NCBI GenBank assembly: GCA_019022495.1
Contig: JAFEKR010000032.1
Span: 124,001-188,000 of the forward strand
Source of the DNA: Epichloe hybrida
Taxonomy: Eukaryota > Ascomycota > Sordariomycetes > Hypocreales > Clavicipitaceae
DNA length: 64,000 nt
Direction of reading: 5' to 3'
Below the pieces are notes generated by a model, which worked only from the letters and a program-made list of their open reading frames with translations, was not told where the DNA came from and made no database searches. Of the stretch, positions 32,192 through 43,691 are shown one piece after another; position 1 is the stretch's first letter, and each line of letters starts with the position of its first letter. Made by a program: the position numbers and the translations under genes.

Positions 32192-33680
32192 ATGAATTCG
32201 CACGGCGCCAACGATGTGTCTCCCGAGGCCATGCAGGCGCGGATCCAGCAAGCGCGTCGCGAGGCCGAGACGCTCAAGGACCGAATCAAGAGGAAGAAGG
32301 ATGAGCTTTCCGACACCACTCGTATGTCCCCAATTGATCATGATGCTGTTGGATTTTGAGAAGGGCTATGGCTGGCTATCCTTGGCCATCTCATATCCTC
32401 TCTCGACCCGATAGCCTTCCATCTTGTTCTCGTTTGCCCGTAAGTTTGCTAACTCGACAATTTGGTTCCGTCTAGTCCGGGTTGTCGCCCAACAGGCTCA
32501 CGAGCCTATCCCCAAGAACCAGCTTATGAAAGCTAAGCGCACCTTGAAAGGTCACTTGGCCAAGATCTACGCCATGCACTGGTCCACAGATCGCAGACAT
32601 CTCGTTTCCGCCTCACAGGATGGCAAGCTCATCATCTGGGATGCCTACACGACGAACAAAGTCCACGCCATTCCCTTGCGATCGTCTTGGGTCATGACCT
32701 GCGCCTATGCTCCCAGCGGAAACTTCGTGGCCTGCGGCGGCCTCGACAACATTTGCTCCATCTACAACCTCAATCAACAACGCGATGGCCCCACACGCGT
32801 GGCTCGGGAACTGTCTGGTCATGCCGGCTACCTGTCCTGCTGCCGGTTTATCAACGACCGCAGTATTCTGACTTCCTCTGGAGACATGACTTGCATGAAA
32901 TGGGATATCGAGACCGGCCAAAAAGTCACCGAATTTGCCGACCATCTTGGTGATGTGATGAGCATCAGTCTCAACCCCACCAATCAAAATACCTTCATTT
33001 CAGGAGCCTGCGATGCGTTCGCCAAGCTGTGGGACATCCGAGCAGGGAAGGCTGTCCAGACATTTGCTGGTCATGAATCCGACATAAACGCTATCCAATT
33101 CTTCCCTGACGGACACTCGTTTGTCACTGGCTCCGACGATGCCACCTGCAGGCTTTTCGATATCCGAGCAGACAGGGAACTGAACGTCTATGGCGTAAGC
33201 TCATTCGACTTCCCCTACCTAACCCCCGACATGATTGTTTGACGGTCTAACCACTCCATGCATCTAGTCCGAATCTATCCTCTGCGGCATCACATCCGTC
33301 GCTACCTCGGTGTCCGGTCGTTTACTGTTCGCGGGCTACGATGATTTCGAGTGCAAAGTAAGAAACCTCGGATGGAAACAAAAAAAATTCCCGCAGCATA
33401 TCTATCTTTGTTACTTACAAAACTCTGAACAGGTCTGGGACGTCACTCGAGGCGAAAAGGTAGGATCTCTGGTCGGTCATGAGAACCGTGTCAGCTGCTT
33501 GGGTGTGAGCAACGATGGCATCAGCTTGTGCACAGGCTCATGGGATTCCCTGGTGAGTAAAAATTGTCAAGTCGTTTAAATCGCTGGACGACGACTGGAC
33601 GAGAAGTCCTGTCGTGCGACTACCATCCGAGAGGGCGTGGTGCTAACGACATGCTCTAGTTAAAAATCTGGGCCTATTGA
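32192..33680 (+). CDS. Heterotrimeric G-protein beta subunit (seven WD40 repeats)
   Basis: There are five exons: 32192-32321, 32476-33194, 33268-33357, 33433-33552 and a tiny last exon 33660-33680 encoding LKIWAY. Introns are GT-AG; the protein is 359 residues, the usual length for fungal Gbeta. The N-terminal helix that pairs with Ggamma is [20 protein letters not shown]. The WD40 repeats are clear: [106 protein letters not shown] and [20 protein letters not shown]. Gbeta acts at the plasma membrane in pheromone, nutrient and virulence signalling. A MITE lies in its upstream region and a phosducin-like gene is next downstream on the same strand. Identity is very secure. Confidence 0.97.
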
Positions 33681-36600
33681 GAGTCGTCGTCCATGACACA
33701 ACACGAATGTCTCGTATAAGACAAGCCAAAAGCACCAGCACCGCCGCGGCGGCCATGCAAAACATATGCATTGGGACGATGATTTTGCCCACCCAATCTT
33801 GGCAACCCGCGATTGCGCACACCTAGCATGCGAGTACTGGCGTACGCAGGACGAAGTGACGAAACGTATCTCCTCATCTTTTACTACATGGGCCCCCGTC
33901 TCTTTTTATGTTGTTCGCAGAACACAGGACTAGAGTTCCAACTACGGCTGGGGGATCAATTCTGACGATATACCTCATATGGATGGTCAAGCTGCCTGCG
34001 TCAACCGTCCGAGGAAAGCAGCTGGCCGACACGATACCTCATTTCCTTGCCTTGTGCCCATTTATCTTACTTGGGCTTTTTTTCTTCTTTCCTTGTTTCA
34101 CACCCACTTTTTCATTCCCCTCTTCGTCTGTTTTTGATGCGTCATCTCTTTTTACCGTTTGCCTTGCAATCTGAAGGATTCTTTGCACTATATACGTTCC
34201 CGCTGATTCTGACCGACCAACTCTCGAATTTGGTGGTGAGCGAGCGGGTGTACTACTTTTTTACGGTTTTCCATGTCCTCGATGGCCTCTCTGTTTTTTT
34301 CCTTGCGTTCTCTGCTTTCTTGACGCGCGGCGATATTTTTTTTGCTACACCCCTGGGCCATCTTAAGGAAAGAAATACTATGAAAACGCAATCCAGAGAG
34401 CATGACGCAAGTCCAGAGGCACATCAAAGATTAATAAAAAGGTTTTGTACGCGTCCGGGTAGCTGTGGTGGGAAAGCGGAGTTATGTTGACCGTGAGTTC
34501 TAGAGAAGGAATGTTGGAGAGGATGGCTATACCAGGAACTATCCGACCTCAAAGATAATAAATACACTACGATGATCCACGCGATCCGTACATGATTGGA
34601 ACACAGTTTTATTCATGCGATTCAATCTAGTCCATGCCGTCGCGATCGAGGACGGGGCCACCATGGTTTATCTATGAATTGAGCGAGGAGCAAGGTTGGA
34701 CATGTCTCATGCAGGATGGTCTACACTGCTCCCGGGTAGGTACGTAAGGACGGGCACCCGTCTCGTTTCCACGATTTTGTTCCAGCTTGTGGTTGGGATC
34801 ACGTCAGCGCTGGACAAGTTAAAACATGCCTGCATCTACCCGACGCAAATTCGGATTTCGCTCATGATGGGTTGGTCTCACCGCAGGGACCTGGCGAATA
34901 GGTGGTTGAATGTCGCGAGTTGCCGTCCTGATCTTCCTCACACCCGAGGAGATTGGTGTTGGGTGGCGGGCCCAATGTGTATACATATGTATAATACATG
35001 TATATATGAATGCATACATGGGATGAATACATGTGGATGAACGGCGACGTCATCTTGTACTGCGAGGCAAGGGCACAGTATGTGAAAACTTTAAATTCTC
35101 ATTTCTTTTGAAATATTGTCCACCAGTGGTTCTCATCTACACGTTGGATTCAACGATGCACAACTGTACACGTATAAGAAGCCATCTACGCTCGTCGAGC
35201 TCGTTGCAGAGTCGCGCAGTTTTGTGCAACATGAGCAGACAGACTTCTGACGTGTTGACGCACGTTCGCTTTCCCCGGAAGATGATCGGATGACGGATAC
35301 GCAACGATTACAAAACATGATGCCATGTGCTCGCCACGGTTTGCAGAAATGGCGGGGGAAATGCTTCGAAATTCAGCCGAGAGCCATCAGGATACCCGAT
35401 TAAATATACCCGGTGGACGATATCTTGCTTTCATCGCAAGTCATTTCCCGACGACCTGGGAGTCATGATGGACCCCGTGTAATGTTGATGGACACTTTTC
35501 CACAGAGTTTTGTCGTGTCATTGGCGCCAGAGATGAAGGTTGGCAGACAAAGCTGAAACAAGGCCGGGCCATGAAGCAGATGCGTGCACGTGCGTGTGTC
35601 ATGCCAGATTAGGGCTCATAGCTTTGGCCGGCCCACGCCAGCATGTGACGTCAAGACCACGCGGATATTAGGGGTTTGTTGTTGGGGAGTCAAGCGCTTT
35701 GACGCATCCCCGCCGATGCCGCGATGTTGGAGACTTGGCTTGGCCTTGGCTTGGCCTCGACTTGTACGGAGCAATGCCTTTGTCTCTCCGTGTTTTCAGC
35801 AAAGCGAAGGTCCAGGCCCAATAGTATCTTCCTTGGCCGGGGATAGCATTGCATCGCACCGAGGAGTAAGTATGTATGCATGCACTTTCCGCGGCGAGTA
35901 AGCCAACTACGTTTTACCTCGTATGGCATGACAAAAGGAGGGGGCGCGTGCTTTGGCCTGTTGTTCTCGCACCTCGTCGGTTCTTTGCCAGCCTCTCGTG
36001 CATCTTTCTGAATTGCTAGCGTTTCGTGTCTCGTGCATCGTTGCGTTGCTGTTGGAGGGTCTTGTTGCAAACGACGTCGGAACTCTGCCCCCAGCCGTCG
36101 AAATGAATTGTTGCTTTGTTGATCGACTCGTCTTTTCTTATGCTGTCTGACTCCGCGCTGGCGCAGTACATGACAGGAATGAATGCATACGTACGGATCA
36201 CGGATTAGGGGATGGCCATTTTCGAATTATTCAGGGACATGGACCGCGAGGCCATCGTCATGTCCTTTTTCTTTCTTTCTTTCTTTCCAGAAGACGCTGT
36301 GTGCAATGGCGCCTGCCCCCCCCCCGGTACATGAACATGTAGAAATGCAAAATTGGCATCGGCCAACCTGCGCGTGGAGCTCGGAGCTTACGTCCGTATT
36401 GGGTGCTTGTGTACAGTATTTCATGTAGCATCCCTGTCGCGCCTGGCTTCATCCCCTGATATTTTCCCTGTAATTCATTCTTGTCCCTGCCCAAGTCGAC
36501 TCTGGCTGTCCCGAGAAATCCGGTCCACCGCTGCGGACACGACGACGATGACATCGTCGCCCAACGGAGGCGCCAACAACTAGCTCGCATGTGCCGTGTG

Positions 36601-36949
36601 CCATGTCATGTGCCGGTAGCAGAAAGAAGAAAGGAGATGGGATCAGACGGCTGGTGTTCATCTTTTTAGCCTTGGTTGGCACTTCCCCTCCCCGAGAGAT
36701 CGGAGCACATCAGTTTCCAGCAGTTTTCCCTGCTCCACTTCTTCGAGAACATCTTCCCGCACCTGACAACATCTGGTCTCCCTCCCCATCCCTCTCTCTC
36801 TCCCCCCCCTTCCTTCTCCACGCGGCAGTGCCGAAAGGGTGACCTATCTTGAAACAACCCCCCCCCCTTCCCGTCTGATACAGATCCGTACAAAAACCCA
36901 GCCATCCTCCCACCAACCCAAGAGCCTCCTTTGGCCTGTCCCCCCCATC
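33681..36949. other. Large intergenic region, 3.3 kb, no gene seen
   Basis: Between the Gbeta stop codon and the phosducin-like start I see no supported gene. Pyrimidine-rich stretches near 34075-34160 and 36270-36295 may be UTR sequence. CCGTAC-type motifs recur near 34587, 35764, 36191 and 36888. C-rich tracts precede the phosducin-like start (36797-36868). Confidence 0.5.
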
Positions 36950-37895
36950 ATGGCAACTTCCGCTGCCCAAGAAGAATTCGACAATTTGGTTGCCAAGAAC
37001 GCTGCTCGAGAGACTGTACACCCGGAAGACCTAGACAACGGTAGTCATCTCCCCCAGGAAGACGAAGTCGACCAAGAGACGTCGTATCGCAACGCTAGAA
37101 TCGAAGCCGCCATGCGAGCCCCCACTGGTGCCTCGGAGCTCAAGCTCCCTCCGGCATCCTTCGATAGAGGGCGATCGACAGGTGTCAAGGGCGTCATTGC
37201 TGATGCCAGAAGCTTCGAAACTGCCCGCAAGTCAAAGTGGGTTGACAGAGCTAAATCATCGGCGCGACGAAGCATCCTGGGCATTGCAGGTGCTGTACAG
37301 AACGGCCACGGTAGCCAAAGCGAAAGCGAGACCGATTCGGATGCCCTGAGTGGAATCGATTCGGATGAGGAAACCTTTTTACAACAGTGGCGAGAGACTC
37401 GCCGACGAGAGCTCGAGCGCGAGGCAAACAGGGCTGTGCGAACAAGGCGGACAAGTCCTAGTGTGCGGATATACGGACGTTTGGATGAGGTAGACGCCTT
37501 GGGTTACCTTGATGCCATTGAGAAAGTCAGCAGGGAAACCAAGGTAGTTGTTTTTGTCCACGACCATGAGGTTAGTTCTTGCCTCCCTGATCGTCGACAC
37601 CGTTTTTTCTTTTTGGTCCGGACCAAGGTTTCCTAATCCATTATAGTGTGATGTGTCCGCTGCCATTGAATCGGCTCTTCTTCCGCTCGTCGAGGCAAAT
37701 ACTACCATTCACTTCGTCAAGGTTCATTACGAGGACATGGAACTTGACAATGCAGCTGTCCCCGCATTATTGGCCTACCACAACCAGGGCGATCTATTCG
37801 CTAACCTCACTGGCATTATCGAAATGATGCCTGACCAAGACTCGTATAGCACTAGCTCACTCAAGGCTCTGCTGGAGAAGCACCGAGTGCTGTAA
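36950..37895 (+). CDS. Phosducin-like protein, probable Gbeta-gamma chaperone
   Basis: There are two exons, 36950-37570 and 37647-37895, with a phase-0 intron (GTTAGT...TATAG); the protein is 289 residues. The N-terminal half is charged (PEDLDNGSHLPQEDEVDQET; SESETDSDALSGIDSDEETF), followed by a helix (FLQQWRETRRRELEREA) and a thioredoxin-like domain: VRIYGRLDEVDALGYLDAIE, TKVVVFVHDHE, IHFVKVHYEDMEL, VPALLAYHNQGDLFANLTGI. This is the phosducin architecture; thioredoxin active-site cysteines are absent, as usual. Phosducin-like proteins help CCT fold Gbeta and assemble Gbeta-gamma; in filamentous fungi their loss lowers Gbeta levels. The Gbeta gene is the next gene upstream on the same strand. 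I am confident of the family; the subgroup (PhLP1/BDM-1 versus others) is inferred. Confidence 0.9.
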
Positions 37896-39819
37896 GCGGG
37901 CTTGTCCATCTCGAAAATCTGACTGTTCACGGCCTGGCTTTTTCTCTCTTCAGCTTTGGCTCACATGCCGAGCATAACACTTCTTTATCCACGATACCCA
38001 TTATCCATTCTATCTCCGGCAATCTTCATGATCCGAGCCCGACCGAGTCTCATGCCCGTGATGCGGAGGAACCGCGTTGACTAGGCTTTTTGTGCTTGCG
38101 TGTAGTGTACTGTTGATCGTACTCAAACACTTACGACTTGTATCGGTCGACTTTGATTTACCATTGTTTTGATAAGAGGATTTCAGGCGGTCGTATGATA
38201 TCTGGCATAGGCGAATTACGATGGAAGCAAAGACTGTGGGCGGTTATATCCTCGCTAGGCACTTTGAGTCTGGGCCTTCCTTCTTTTTTTTTTCCCTCTT
38301 TTTTTTTTTTGCATTTCCTCACATGTGCTGAGGATTGAAGAACGACTTACCGCAGCGCGGGAGCAGTGGAAGGGACTCTGAAACAGGCGAACTGGTGACT
38401 ACCCAGGTTCTGTTTGGACATGGCATTGTGATTATACGTAACTGTAGTACCATGAATGGATGGCAAGTCGAATCCCATTGGAGATGCGGGGAAGACATCA
38501 AGGTCCAGAATCGGGTAGGGCTACATGTACATGTAGGGACACTGGAAACAACAATTGAATCCGAATAAAGGTGAAATCGCAGATGAACCGAGCACGGCCT
38601 TCAGGTTGCCCACCTCGTGCAGCACCCCACTTACCAGATGGTCAAAGTGGGCATCTCCCGTCTCGGTGTTCTGGGGCTGGGTAAGTACTAAGCACGTGCA
38701 TGTAATACATGACCGTAAATGACCACGTTCACAACCCAAACGGCAAAGTCGTCAAGTTGGGGCTGGACATGGTCCTTTCGCCAAGCAACGTGCTGGACTT
38801 GGGTATTACCAGACGACAAGACGTTTCGTGCTGAGGGCCAGGCTCGGAGAGGGTTTGGCCTATCACCAGTGAGTGACATAATCCGTACACGCCACTGTAT
38901 GTACACATGCACGTATGTATGTACTCCGTATTACGGTGGGGCGTATGTACTCACAAGCCGAGTACGGAGCATGACGATTGTGCCCCTCATTCCGCCACTT
39001 CCGCCACCACCACCACCACCACCACCACCACCACCATCACCACCACCACCACCACCACCATCACCAAGGCTCTATTAGGTGGCGTGAAAGCCAGATGCAG
39101 TCTATTATGTCTATGTATCAAAGTTTCCCAGACAGGTGGCTTGCGGAATGCCTCGGTTTTTTGGTCATTCTCCCTGCCAGCTGCAGCAGGCGCTTCGCTT
39201 CATATTTACGAACCGCACCGCACCGCACCACACCGCGTCGCTCCGCTTCCTTCCCACCCCATTTACTTTCATCTCGCAGCTGTCTGACTTTTTGAGTTCC
39301 CTTGCTGAAACATTCATCGCACAGTGAAGTTGCTCTCGAAGCTCTCGAGGCATCAGGCACCCCCCCCCCCCTCTCGGCGTCTTACCCCACCCCGGACTTT
39401 GCTCATTGGCCCGGCTACATGCGCAAGCACGCTTGGTACATCTACCCAAAACCTTAGGCTACATACAGGCTGCACCGTGAACCAAGGAAACCATCAGCCT
39501 CGGGCTGTCGGATGGGGTATTCTAGGTTTCTTCTTACCTTGTTGGTCTTACAAAACCCAAGCTACATGTCGTGGTTAGTCCTTTCGATTCTCATATTCTA
39601 CAGTTGAGCCCTTGTTGTTCATCGCTCCTCGCGCTTCGTTCCGCCCTCTTGCTCTCGTCATCAAGTCCCCCGCCGTCCAAGTCAGCAACCTGTCGCCCTC
39701 TTTACGCCCTCTTCTTCGAAAAAGTACTTGAGGAGTGAATCCCGTCTCATGGCAGACTGCGGTTCATCTTTCTCGTCAGACGTCAAAGCTGTTGCATTTG
39801 CTGTTGCCTTGGTCCCGTG
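37896..39819. other. Intergenic, 1.9 kb, with CCA microsatellite
   Basis: No supported gene. Repeats include T-rich runs near 38285-38312, the palindrome ACATGTACATGT near 38522, CCGTAC-type motifs near 38880-38967, a (CCA)n tract at 39003-39065 with CAT interruptions, and a C11 run near 39361. Small frames here are encoded by these repeats. Confidence 0.5.
39003..39065 (+). repeat. (CCA)n microsatellite with CAT interruptions
   Basis: About 20 trinucleotide units, mostly CCA, with two ATCA-type interruptions, lie in intergenic DNA. Confidence 0.93.
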
Positions 39820-41619
39820 ATGGACAAGCTGGCTGCTGAGACGACTTCATCATCCATTTTGCCGAGCACGAACAGTCCTGATACACAACGTTCCCTTCTA
39901 ACAACAAGCAGACCAAACTCTCCACAAACAGGACTGCCAAGCACGGAGCCGAATCTTCGGTTTCCTCGACCCCAGGGAAATCGACGACTGGCCAACTGGA
40001 TATCTACCAGCAATCCAGACATGATGCATGTCACGGCAGGAACCGAGGATTCTGACCTGGCCGGGTCTGCCTTTGAGCTGATAAACCCCGTCGATACCGA
40101 CTCCCACGATGATCAATATACTGGTTCCATATCCGAGTCTGTGGGCTCGTTGGACTTTCATCGGCCTGATGATGCTCAATCGTTGACCGGTACCGAACAT
40201 ACATATGATGACGACTCCGTTATTGACGATGATCCCGAGCCTCTGTCTAGGTCTATGATACACGAAGAGGCTGTGGACGTCCACAACGGAAATCACGTGC
40301 CATTACAAGACGGGTTTGATGACTCGGAATCAGAGGAAGAAGCGCGTTCTCGGTCTTCTCTCGAATATACCCAACACAGCCTAAAAACGCCATCCATACT
40401 GACCCCGGAGGCCAGCAAGATCATGGAGAGATCTTTCGAAGCTACTGACAAGCCGAAGGCTCCGGAGGACCCCTGGCTGAAAGGTGTATATGGCGCCGCA
40501 ACTCGATTCTGGGACTACACTGCTGCTGGTGCAGTATCGGCCGCCCTCCCCGGTTTCATCTTTGCAGCTTTATTCACACTCTTGATTACCTTTCTATACC
40601 CCTCACCGGTTCAGTTTGCCAAAAATACAAAGCCAGTGGCATTCTCCACCATCACCGCGACAAACACGCCAGTTGCAATCTATACGAGCCGTTCGACCTC
40701 TACGCCAACCCCTGCCCAGCAGACCGCCGCCACCGCCGCCGCCACCACCTCAGCGAAGGGTATGGGTCTTATTGTACTCAACGAAAGGGCCTCTGAGGAG
40801 TGGCTGTTTGGGTCAAAGAAGCCGGAAATCCAGTTCACCCCTCTTGGGCACGGCACCATCATGGTCCACGTTGCCTCGGATGTGACTCGCGCGTGGTCAA
40901 AGAAGGACTGTCTGTCGATTGCAGCTGGCCGTGACACGGAGCCAGTCAAGGTGGAATACACACAGTCAAACGAAGGATTCGCAGTCAAGTTCCCAAAAAA
41001 CGAGACTCACGGCGTCGTGAAATTAATGATGCAAGCAACTTGCCGACCTACCGTTGCCAAGGCTGTTAAAATCCACTTTGGCAAAGGCATCATGGAAGAA
41101 GCATATGAGATGACCAAAAACTTTGCTTCCGATATTTCTGGCTTCGTACCGGCCGCCGCCCACGAAGCAGAGAAACGCCTTGTCGGTGCAAAGAAGTCGT
41201 TCTGTGCCGTGTCAGACACCGTATTGATAGCCTCGGACAGTCTTTTGTGCAGAATAAAGGATTCGACTTGCAAGATGCGAGAGCTGCTGGGAGAACAACC
41301 ACTGTCACTTGCCAATAGCGCGCGAGGATTCGTTACCAAGGTTCTTCCGCTACTTTTGGAATCGATCCGCAAACAGGCAACGGAGCCGCTGGCATCTGCA
41401 CCTGCCTTGAAAACAAGCATCAAAGAAGGCATCTTGAACGCACAACTGTGTCTTGTTACGACCCAAATTTCTGCCAAGATGTGGTGGCTGGGCGTTACTG
41501 GGCAGAAGAACGAACGCGACGAGTATGGGCAGAAGGCCAAGACATTCTTGGACAGTGTAAGAACAAAAGGACGAAATAAGATTAGAAGGTTTACCACTTC
41601 ACCACGGGCGAAACCGTGA
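39820..41619 (+). CDS. Single-pass membrane protein with long acidic N-terminus and helical C-terminus, unknown function
   Basis: This is an uninterrupted frame of 599 residues from ATG 39820 (the preceding codon at 39817 is GTG). Residues 1 to about 235 are disordered and acidic, with GSAFELINPVDTDS (Phe-85) and DDDSVIDDDPEPL. A conserved-looking segment (SILTPEASKIMERSFEATDK) precedes one hydrophobic segment (AALPGFIFAALFTLLITFLY, about 239-260). After a Thr/Ala linker comes a folded-looking part (EWLFGSKKPEIQFTPLGHGT) and amphipathic helices (DISGFVPAAAHEAEKRL; ARGFVTKVLPLLLESIRKQA), ending in a basic tail. No signal peptide is seen, so the acidic half is probably cytosolic. I do not recognise a named family. 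The layout resembles membrane-anchored autophagy receptors, which is speculation (see findings). Confidence 0.75.
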   Translation: MDKLAAETTSSSILPSTNSPDTQRSLLTTSRPNSPQTGLPSTEPNLRFPRPQGNRRLANWISTSNPDMMHVTAGTEDSDLAGSAFELINPVDTDSHDDQYTGSISESVGSLDFHRPDDAQSLTGTEHTYDDDSVIDDDPEPLSRSMIHEEAVDVHNGNHVPLQDGFDDSESEEEARSRSSLEYTQHSLKTPSILTPEASKIMERSFEATDKPKAPEDPWLKGVYGAATRFWDYTAAGAVSAALPGFIFAALFTLLITFLYPSPVQFAKNTKPVAFSTITATNTPVAIYTSRSTSTPTPAQQTAATAAATTSAKGMGLIVLNERASEEWLFGSKKPEIQFTPLGHGTIMVHVASDVTRAWSKKDCLSIAAGRDTEPVKVEYTQSNEGFAVKFPKNETHGVVKLMMQATCRPTVAKAVKIHFGKGIMEEAYEMTKNFASDISGFVPAAAHEAEKRLVGAKKSFCAVSDTVLIASDSLLCRIKDSTCKMRELLGEQPLSLANSARGFVTKVLPLLLESIRKQATEPLASAPALKTSIKEGILNAQLCLVTTQISAKMWWLGVTGQKNERDEYGQKAKTFLDSVRTKGRNKIRRFTTSPRAKP

Positions 41620-42658
41620 ACGCTCTCCTTGTTCAGAACGAGGCCGCTGCAAGAAGCATATATACTTGGCATGAGGAATGGGTAATTATGGATGTGGAAG
41701 AAGCTTGCGTAGTGCAGGGTCATTGAATTTCTGCTATTCTTTTCGCTTGGAATGCGCTGGAGTTGCCCGGTCATGGTTGAGGTGAGGTTGAAGTTTTAGG
41801 ACAGGATTATTGCATTTGTTGATTTATAGGTCTCGAGAAGGGTCTTGCATCTCTTCAAGGACAATGATATCCAATTCTTTTAATCACGATGTTACAATTT
41901 TACAATTTTACACGCAGGATGGTCCAGTTGTAGTAGTTGTAGTAGCTACATATGCTACTGTGGAGCACGAGAGCAGCTGGCATGGCAAGCCGCTAACTTT
42001 TGTGTAAGGAGGGGGAAAAAGTCGTACGGGTTTACGTAGTTCCTGTCGAGATGACTCAGGAACCCCGCCATAAGTACCGACCTCGCGAAAGGCAGTGGCG
42101 AGGTACACGTACCATCGCGCGATGACCCCCTGAGCTTGCCCGACAAGGCGGAGTCGTTTTGAGAGAACGAGGAGGAGGAAGAGGAGGGCCACCCCCATCG
42201 CACTCAGAAATATAGATAGAACCTTGTTCGACGCGGCACCGCATCTCTCGAGAGTTCTTCGCCAACTGATACTCGCTTTGGACAGCATCGACAGCCCCCG
42301 TCCCCTCTGTCTCCGCAAGCCCAGCCGACTCGAGGTCTTTTTTCATCATCGATAATTCGACTTCAATATCAGGTGAGAGTGCTGTTGCTCATTTTATCTT
42401 GAAGCCGGGTCGTCAAGTGGGGCAGAGAAGGGCTGACGGCCAGCGAGCGCCTGCCTCTGCCTGGAGGGGCAGGAAATAGCAAATCTGCGGAGTGGGCACC
42501 TTTTTTTTCCCCAAGGCCTGGTGGGCTTACGTTGCCCCGTCATGGCTTAACTGACCTTTTTTTTTTTGCAACCATTTAGTTTTCTGTCCGAAGAATCTCA
42601 AAAGGCCGCAACCAACGAGATACCCTGAAAAAACCTCTGTTCGCTTATCAAACAAAAG
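41620..42658. other. Intergenic region containing a weak minus-strand candidate gene
   Basis: The 1-kb gap lies between two plus-strand genes. A short TTGTAGTAG-type repeat lies near 41930-41945 and T-rich runs near 42500 and 42560. The only coding-like signal is the minus-strand candidate at 41908-42288. Confidence 0.45.
41908..42288 (-). CDS. Candidate small membrane protein, possibly frameshifted
   Basis: From ATG 42288 the frame encodes 126 residues with one strong hydrophobic segment (VLSIFLSAMGVALLFLLLVL) followed by a basic, plausible segment (RLVGQAQGVIARWYVYLATA). A second overlapping minus-strand frame, ending upstream of the TM segment, reads KKDLESAGLAETEGTGAVDA then VQSEYQLAKNSREM, and looks more coding-like than the first frame over that interval. 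A gene with an unseen intron, or one broken by a frameshift, would explain both. I recognise no family, and chance cannot be excluded. Confidence 0.25.
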   Translation of the reverse strand: MLSKASISWRRTLERCGAASNKVLSIFLSAMGVALLFLLLVLSKRLRLVGQAQGVIARWYVYLATAFREVGTYGGVPESSRQELRKPVRLFPPPYTKVSGLPCQLLSCSTVAYVATTTTTTGPSCV

Positions 42659-43691
42659 ATGTCTTCCGTCGATGGCACCGAACCTCGGGTTGAGGAGACC
42701 CAGCCCGACAACACCACCGAGGTAATGATGGGATATTCTGACCCCGCCATTCCTCGACAAACTGCCTTTTTTTTTTTGTCTTTTCTTCTGCATTCGCTTG
42801 CCTGCCATGCGAACAACCCATTCATGTGGGAATGCTAACGTGTTGATCTCAGGGTACCGCCGACGCTGCTGCCCCAGCTGCCGCCGACGCTGCCGCCGAC
42901 GCTGCCGCCGATGAGAAGCCCGTGACCTCGTCTGCCGTTTTCTCCATGTTTGGAGGCGGCGCCAAGAAGGAGAAGAAGGACGATGAAGACGACCGCGGTG
43001 ACAACTCGGGCAGCGCAAAGGCTCAGCGAGATGCTGCCAAGGCCGAGGCTGGCGATGACGAAGCCCCCGAGAGCGAGGATGTCCACTTCGAGCCCGTTAT
43101 CAAACTGACCGAGAAAGTCGAGACCAAGACAAATGAAGAGTCTGAGGAGCAGCTCTTCAAGATGCGCGCCAAGCTCTTCAAGTTCAACAAGGAGAGCAGC
43201 GAGTGGAAGGAGCGTGGCACTGGTGATGTCCGTCTTCTCAAGCATAAGGAGAATGGCAAGACTAGACTGGTTATGCGACGTGACAAGACCCTCAAGGTCT
43301 GCGCGAACCACTACAGTAAGCCGATGAACTTTCTAGCATGGTGACTTAAAGACTGTTGATGATTAAGCATACTAACGATTCTGTTCTAGTCGCCCCTGAG
43401 ATGAAGCTGTCTCCCAATGTCGGCTCTGACCGCAGCTGGGTATGGAATGCTGCGGCCGACGTGAGCGAGGGTGAGCCTGAGGCCGTCACTCTGGCTATTC
43501 GATTCGCCAACTCTGAAAGTACGTGAGATATTCCGTCATTACGCACAGTGTACATTGTTATTAACGCGGGAAAAAAAAAACCAGATGCCAACCTGTTCAA
43601 GGACGTTTTCATGAAGGCTCAGCTTGAGAACGAGGCAATTTTCGCGAAGGCTACTGGTGAGACCAGCGGCGAGGCCAACAAGTCCGAGTAA
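42659..43691 (+). CDS. Ran-binding protein 1 (Yrb1-like)
   Basis: There are four exons: 42659-42721, 42853-43315, 43390-43518 and 43585-43691. All introns are GT-AG; the protein is 253 residues. The N-terminus is Ala/Asp-rich ([14 protein letters not shown]), then [17 protein letters not shown]. The RanBD follows from about residue 95: [80 protein letters not shown] and [20 protein letters not shown]. Both splice junctions inside the domain restore conserved residues ([22 protein letters not shown]). RanBP1 binds Ran-GTP and with RanGAP drives GTP hydrolysis, releasing exported cargo in the cytoplasm. Identity is firm. Confidence 0.96.
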
